Positions 58,607-64,000 of a stretch of 64,000 nt of DNA are shown piece by piece. The DNA is from Perilla frutescens. Taxonomy: Eukaryota; Streptophyta; Magnoliopsida; Lamiales; Lamiaceae. Made by a program: the position numbers and the translations under genes. The notes beneath the pieces are model-generated. The model ran no database searches. It was not told the DNA's origin and saw only the letters and a program-made list of their open reading frames with translations. Position 1 is the stretch's first letter, and each line of letters begins with the position of its first letter. Where the stretch lies: positions 37,847,817 to 37,911,816 of the forward strand of contig BRKX01000001.1 in NCBI GenBank assembly GCA_026008535.1, given 5' to 3'.

Positions 58607-59811
58607 CACTACAAAAAAATTGCGTTTTAGCGACGGATTTAACGACGGAATAAAATCCGTCGCTATATTAACGACAAATTAACGACAGATTGTGAATGAG
58701 ACGTTTAACGACGGATTAACGACGGATTTTTCCGTCTTTAATGTAACGACAGAAAAAATCCATCGTTAAAAATTGAATTTAATATTTTTAATTTTTTTTT
58801 AATATAACGACGGACTAACGACGGATTTTTCCGTCGCTACGTTAAAGACGGAAAAATCCGTCATTAGAAATTAATTTTTTTAATTTTTAATTTTTTTTAA
58901 TATTTTTTTAAATTTAACGACGGACTAGCGACGGAATAATTACGTCATTAATTTTTTTTAATTTTTTTTTATTTTTTCCATTTTTTTTTATTTTTTTAAT
59001 TTTGATTGTTTTTTAATTTTTAATTTCCCAATTAATACTTAATTTATGAATTTGAAATTAATTTTTTTAAAATTTTGATTTTTTATTTATTTTATTTTTC
59101 AGATTTATTTTATTTTTTATTTTTTTATATTTTATATTATTTTTTAATTTTATTAATATTTTATATTATTTTTTAATTTTTTGATATTTATATTATTTTT
59201 TAATTTTTTTTATTTTTCAATTATGAATATGAATTTTTTTTAATATTTTTATTTTTTTATTAATTTTAATATATTATATCTTTTGTTATATTTAAATTAC
59301 TAATTTATTACTTTTTAATAATATTTTATTTTAATAATTTTTAGGACTTTATATTATATAATTATTTAATTTGGAAATAAAAAATCAATGAAAATAGGTT
59401 TTGTGTGTGTATATATATATATATATACTAGTTGTATATTTTAACATAAATACCTTCTAGCCTACTTGGTTAGAGCCTTAGGGCATAGGGCCATTGTCCC
59501 GTGTTCGAATCCTCTTGAGCGCAGATTTCGCCTGAATTAATTCAGGCTCGTCCACGGCTCGGCTCGAGCCGCGGCTCATGCCCCCCCGGCTCGGCGGCTC
59601 GGCTGGTTTTTTTTTTTAAGAATTCGGCAATAAGTTAGCGATGGATAAATTTCGTCGTTAATTCTGTCGTTAACATTTTCCCGTCGTTAAAATGATTTTA
59701 CAACCAGAGGTTTAACGACGGATTGGATCCGTCGTTAAATTGATTTAACGACGGATTTTTGATGTTTAACGATGGAAAAATCCGTCGCTAAAACACGATT
59801 TTTTTGTAGTG
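58607..59811. mobile_element. Non-autonomous CACTA-like DNA transposon
   Basis: Terminal inverted repeats CACTACAAAAAAATTGCG and CACTACAAAAAAATCGTG continue inward as TTTTAGCGACGGATTT; two mismatches in 34 bases. Sub-terminal copies of TTAACGACGGA in both orientations occur about ten times at the two ends, as is typical for CACTA (En/Spm) transposase binding. The middle is a long AT-rich stretch without a transposase. The 3-bp flanks are ACC and ACG, an imperfect duplication. It is inserted in chromovirus-derived DNA. Confidence 0.85.
59453..59522 (+). other. tRNA-like segment inside the CACTA-like element
   Basis: TAGCCTACTTGGTTAGAGC resembles a tRNA A box and GTGTTCGAATCC a B box at tRNA-like spacing. 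The T-stem does not pair and no anticodon stem can be drawn with confidence, so it is not a working tRNA. It is followed by GC-rich GGCTCGGCTCGAGCCGCGGC-type repeats (59,550-59,602). It may be a SINE head or a captured tRNA relic. Confidence 0.5.
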
Positions 59812-60169
59812 ACGATTCTACTTTTCGAGATAATAGGCGGTTAGTTACGTATATGTGCTTGAAGTCTTCGTCTGCTTTATCGAGCTCCGAAACCTACCTT
59901 ACCGACTTAAAGTAGTTAATAATATCTGCATGACTGCTGACTTACTGGCCAAAAAAAATTTGTCCCCGAAATTTAATTCCCCTCAATAGGAGATCTGGAT
60001 ACTTCTTCAAGAATCCACAACCTTACTAGAACCATATTGGTTCAAAATATTTACTAGGTTTATAACTTTAGATATTATGGCTAAGAATAGTCTGAGACCT
60101 TTCTTTATGGATTAGTCATCACCGATAACTATTTCTTTTCCTTTCTTTATGGAAGTTCATATTAAATGT

Positions 60170-60620
60170 CTGTTAGTGGTAGTTGGTATTAAGTGAGTTT
60201 TTAATCATGAGAATGTGTAGAGTTCCAATTTTTGTCCTTTTTTTCTAAATTTATAGAACACGTCCATTTTTTTTTAATTTTAAATTATTATAATTTTCTG
60301 TTTCATTTGGCATTAATCACGCACTTCATTATGCATAATCATTTTTCCTTTTTTTTTTCTAATGAGTCAATATCGATTTTTTTTACTTATTCTATTTTTA
60401 GTAGCATTAACCACACGTTTCATTACTTATTCAGTTTTATTTTTTGGAAATGAATATATGTGTTCGATGGTGGAATCATGTTGTGGTAGTGGATATTTAA
60501 GTGTAGTATTTAATCATGACAATGTGTATAGTTCTATATTTTTCTTTGTTTTATAAAAAAGTACAATTTTATTTTTAAAGTACTACAAATTTTAGTTTCA
60601 ATTGGCATTAACTACACATA
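60170..60620. repeat. Diverged direct duplication, about 305 bp apart
   Basis: TTTTTAATCATGAGAATGTG (60,200) recurs as TATTTAATCATGACAATGTG (about 60,508), and GTTTCATTTGGCATTAATCAC (60,300) recurs as GTTTCAATTGGCATTAACTAC (60,595). Non-coding and T-rich. Confidence 0.6.
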
Positions 60621-60629
60621 GCAATATGC

Positions 60630-61365
60630 ATTTGGGGCAGACTCCTGTTAGACCGTCTATCGGATCCCTTTACGTTAGACGGATATTATTTGACCCATCA
60701 AAGTGGTTCCCCCTCCTTTTTCTTTTTCTTTTTTATTTTTTAATGGTTCCCCTATCCCCTCTTTTCTTTGATATTCAATTATTATTTTTACATCTAACTC
60801 TTTTCTCTCTTTTTTTTCGGGCAAAAACTGCCACCCCCCACCCCACCCACCCCCACCCCCTCTCTCTAACGCAAACTCACGCCCAACTCAATACTTTTTT
60901 TTCCGACAAAAACTGCCACCCCCACCCCATCTCTCTAACATAAACTTACACACAACTCAACACTTTATTTTCTTTTTTTTTTTCGATTCCAATTCACGCT
61001 TCACTACGAAGAGTTAGAGGTTATATGTTTTTTTTTGCAATGATTTTATATTTCATTAGATGTTCTTGCCTCTCACGACATTCTTTCACCAGACTTAATA
61101 CTTAGGAATTAGGACATAGGAAAATGAATAAAAAACTAAGGAAAAAAACTTCGACAGCGTTATGTCCACACCGCACCAATAGTCGATTCTTGAAGATGGT
61201 TGTGTGTTAAGATGAAAATAATACAAAAATAAAAAAGGTACTCTACACTTTGGTACTATTGTCCTTTGTTCATTGAAGAGATAATTTACGAAATATTAGA
61301 AACAAGGGAACACAGAATAAGTATGATCTAACGAATCTATAACATCTTTGATCAGAGTAAATATG
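60630..61365. other. Intergenic stretch, no gene seen
   Basis: A short near-palindromic phrase, GTTAGACCGTCTATCGGATC with GTTAGACGGAT (60,648-60,690), resembles the end of a small plant transposon. C-rich tracts (CCACCCCCACCCC) at 60,835-60,930 are imperfectly duplicated. No coding frame. Confidence 0.4.
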
Positions 61366-61395
61366 TTATTGAGAGCACAACATAATGTTGCATAC

Positions 61396-61485
61396 ATCAT
61401 TGACGATGTGTTTGGAAATTTCCCTATGCTCGTCTACTTTCCAATCTAGGTTTTCAAGTTTCTTTGTTAAATGCCTCTTTGTCAA
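61396..61485 (-). pseudogene. Isolated exon resembling a DUF1664 protein
   Basis: On the minus strand a 90-base open segment (30 codons) lies between an acceptor (TTTCCATCTTTGCAG) and a donor (GAT|GTATGC). It encodes TKRHLTKKLENLDWKVDEH and ends REISKHIVND. This matches the coiled-coil core I know from plant DUF1664 proteins, where a T-K-R-H-L-T-Q-R stretch is followed by N-L-D-D-K and E-I-S-K. No other exon of such a gene was found on either side within the window. I take it for a captured or orphan exon; a distant intact gene with very large introns is the alternative. Confidence 0.55.
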
Positions 61486-61819
61486 CTGCAAAGATGGAAA
61501 CAAAGGTGCTGTTAAGGAAATGGTACTCCTAGAGAAGGAACGCAAAAGATTCATCCATAATGAATGATACTTCACATCAATGTTAATGATATTTTACCGG
61601 ATAAAAGTTATATTTTCATTAAAATAAAAATTACCGATGATTAAGCATTAATTATTAAATTAACGATAAAGAAGTATCATTAATTATGAAGTAAGTATCA
61701 CTATTAATAAAAAATGAAGTATCATGTTCAATTTTTGAATTGCAACATTTTGTTTTATGTAGCTAATGATTCAATTTTTGAATTGCAATATGTTTGAACT
61801 GATATTTTTCTTTATAATT

Positions 61820-61990
61820 AGTGATAGTTTCTTCGGCGATTAGTGATACTGTTCTTCTAATTAGTGATACTTTCTTCTGCAATTAGTGATACGTTTCTTC
61901 TAATTAGTGATACTTTCTTCTGCAATTAGTGATACTTTTCTTTCTAATTAGTGATACTTTCTTCTGCAATTAGTGATACTTTTTTCCGTA
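61820..61990 (+). repeat. AATTAGTGATACTTTCTTCTGC short tandem repeat
   Basis: ATTAGTGATAC occurs eight times at 20-22-base spacing, alternating between TTTCTTCTGC and TTTTCTTCTA spacers. A few looser copies extend on both sides. Confidence 0.88.
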
Positions 61991-62269
61991 GTAATGAGAC
62001 TCCACTTCACCCCATAAATAATGATACTCATATGTGAGTTAATAATACTTGTCTAAATAGATAAAAGTAAACAAAAATAAATAGTTTTTGGGAAAAAATA
62101 ATTTTTAAAAACAAGTAGTTTGTTAGGCAATTTGTACTATAATAGAATTGGTACCCACACCCAATGATTGACACATTGTACTTTTGTCAGGCATTAAATG
62201 CACCCTAACAACCGAAACCCTAATTCTAAAAATAAAACCCTAACAATTCTAAATGCCTCAATTATATTT

Positions 62270-62860
62270 GAGTAAGCCTCGATTAATTTTTAGCCTCGGT
62301 TAGTTATTGAAAATTTCCTTGATTTAAATTACAAGACTCGATTAATTTTTAGCCTCGATTATTTTTTAAAAAGTGTCTCAATTGAAATGTCTCGATTAAT
62401 TTACAAAACTGGTCTCGATTATTTTTTAAGAAGCCTCAATTACTAGTTAAAAGTAATCGAGGCTTTTAAGATCAGGGCCTCGATTATGATTATTTAAGAA
62501 GAAATGATTATTTGTTAAATTTAATTGATTATTTAGTTAGAAGTAATCGAGGCTTCTTAAAAGCCTCGATTATGATTATTTAAGAAGAATCGATTATTTG
62601 TGAAGAAGCCTCGATTATTTAGTTAAAACTAATCGAGGCTTATTATAAGCCTCGATTATTTAAGAAGAATTGAACCTTTTTGAAGAAGTCTCGATTATTA
62701 ATTAAAATTGTCCGATTATTTTTTTAAAAAGCCTCGATTATTTTTTTAAAATTGTCTCGATTATTTTTTAAAGAGCCTCAATTATTTATTAAAAAAATAC
62801 ATAGATTAATTTTAAGAGATTCTCGATTAATATCTAACTAGCCACGATTAATGAATGCAT
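62270..62860. repeat. Array of TCGATTATT / AATCGAGGC motifs with hairpins
   Basis: TCGATTA or its complement occurs more than 20 times, often as GCCTCGATTATTT. Two perfect inverted repeats stand out: 62,544-62,555 with 62,561-62,572 (12-base arms, 5-base loop) and 62,630-62,642 with 62,646-62,658 (13-base arms, 3-base loop), each built of TAATCGAGGCTT. Non-coding. Confidence 0.85.
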
Positions 62861-63164
62861 TTATTTCTTTCTTGTGTAGCTGAGTTTCAATAAATAAAAA
62901 GAATAAAGGTAAATGGCTTCATTAAATGAAAAGAAAGAAAGGTAGGCAGCCGAATTTAATACATGTTAAGGTTAGTGACTTCATTATATAAAAAGAAGGG
63001 AAATGTTGGACCGAATTAATGAAAAGAAGGGTAGGTAGGACCGAATTTAATACAATTTCATGTTTTGTGACGAGGTAGGTTAAATTTTTGAATAAATAGA
63101 CGAGCTCGCTATTCACACTACAATACAAATCTCCACTATAGTAGAAGCTTTTATTCACACTACA

Positions 63165-63239
63165 ATGCAAATCGATGAAGAAGAGCAAAAGTTGGAGAAA
63201 TTTTTTGGAGTAAGGGGGCGAAAGAAAAGATTTTTCTGA
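63165..63239 (+). other. Very short ORF in a gene-start-like setting
   Basis: A 24-codon frame, rich in E, K and R, starts at ATG 63,165 after a paired TTCACACTACAATRCAAAT repeat (63,112 and 63,154) and an AATAAATAG motif at 63,093-63,101. It lies between the two motif arrays. A candidate donor CAAAG|GTACAT follows at 63,271. Whether it is real coding is unknown; it may be the 5' end of a gene or transposon gene beyond the window. Confidence 0.2.
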
Positions 63240-63459
63240 AGAAAAACGTAGTGCACAAGAAACTTTCAAAGGTACATTTTGTACTCTCCATTTTTTTGAA
63301 CTTATTTTGCAAATATTTATTATTTTGATTATATATTGCATGTGTTGTTAGATTTAATTTGAAAATAAGCGACCTTGATAGATTTGCATGTCATATTCTT
63401 TAATCTGTAATATATTGATGAGTTGCATATCGTAGACTATAATCGTGGCTATTAGAAGT

Positions 63460-64000
63460 AATCTAGTTGTTTTTTAGAATTAGTGGAGGCTCTTAGAATT
63501 AATTGAGGCTATTCTAAATTTAATCGATGTCTTTTTTATATTAATCGAGGATATTGTTAGAATAATCGATGCTTCTAGGATCAATCGATGTTAACTCCAA
63601 TTTAATGGAGGAATAATTTGAATTCATTCTAAATTTAATCGATGCCCTTTGAGTATTAATTGATGATTATTTTAAAATAATCAATGACTTTTTGATTAAT
63701 CGATGAATATTGTAGATTAATCGATGCCTTTTTTGAATAATCGATGCTTTTAGTATTAATCGATTTGAGTAATAGTGGCTAGAATTAATCGATGTCTCTT
63801 ATGAATAATCGATGATTAATTTAGAATAATCGATGCCTTTAAGTATTAATCGATTAGAGTAATAATGGCTAGAATTAATCGATGCCTTTTTTGAATAATC
63901 GATTATTATTTTAGAATAATTGATGCCTTTGAGTATTAATCGATTAGAGTAATAGTGGCTAGAATTAATCGATGCATTTTATATAATTAAATGATGTATT
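63460..64000. repeat. Array of AATCGATGCC motifs, open at the window end
   Basis: AATCGATG or ATTAATCGAT occurs about 20 times in 540 bases. Longer units of roughly 100 bp are also repeated: GAGTAATAGTGGCTAGAATTAATCGATG recurs near 63,769, 63,866 and 63,949. The array continues beyond the window. It is related to, but distinct from, the AATCGAGGC array at 62.3-62.9 kb. Confidence 0.85.

Noticed and set aside
59453..59522. Functional tRNA gene
   Set aside because: A- and B-box-like sequences are present, but the T-stem does not pair and no anticodon arm forms.
60602..60943. 113-residue ORF on the plus strand
   Set aside because: Its content is phenylalanine and proline runs from T- and C-rich tracts, with no recognisable domain.
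62922..63341. 139-residue minus-strand ORF
   Set aside because: Low-complexity F, L, S and K content in AT-rich DNA. It overlaps the plus-strand gene-start-like region and has no family features.

Overview
The window is AT-rich nuclear DNA of a flowering plant, probably a eudicot. The evidence is spliced genes with GT-AG introns, two paralogues of the plant-only At4g22758-like (DUF7054) family, and nested Ty3/gypsy LTR retrotransposons of the Tat, Athila and chromovirus groups. Species cannot be fixed from the sequence. About three quarters of the window is transposon-derived; only two host genes look intact.

Left block (1-24,400). A plus-strand chromovirus-like remnant (1-2,040) runs into the 3' untranslated end and one LTR of an Athila-like element. 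That LTR (4,173-5,094, continuing at 19,155-~19,550) is split by a complete 14-kb Tat-group element (5,095-19,149) with a perfect 5-bp target duplication (GTCTC). The Tat element carries LTRs, a primer-binding site, a polypurine tract and a single-frame gag-pol broken by four stop codons. It also has an antisense, intron-containing gene with a plant mobile domain (PMD) and coiled coil. A TATA box, candidate leader exons and a 120-bp tandem array that repeats a consensus splice donor precede that gene. To the right lies a truncated minus-strand chromovirus (gag, PR, RT-RH, PBS, possible LTR).

Gene block (24,400-40,236). AT-rich intergenic DNA with microsatellites, a telomere-motif-like repeat and a young 103-bp SINE with a 17-bp target duplication leads to gene 1 (29,004-30,525, three exons). 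Gene 2 (37,087-37,952, two exons) belongs to the same family. Between them lie a chromovirus fragment with a folded-back LTR and an 0.9-kb element with long terminal inverted repeats.

Right block (40,237-56,786). An Athila-type element with 1.56-kb LTRs keeps only decayed gag and protease, the latter with a changed active site. Its body and LTRs are strikingly rich in the motif GGGCA/TGCCC. Inside it, with a perfect TCTAA target duplication, sits a 9.2-kb minus-strand chromovirus derivative with 3.6-kb LTRs and under 2 kb of almost non-coding interior.

Right edge (56,787-64,000). Older Athila and chromovirus fragments, a 1.2-kb non-autonomous CACTA-like element with a tRNA-like stretch, an isolated exon resembling a DUF1664 gene, and two arrays of AATCGAGGC / AATCGATG motifs continuing past the window. 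The genes do not form a pathway; the main theme is layered transposon insertion around two paralogous host genes.
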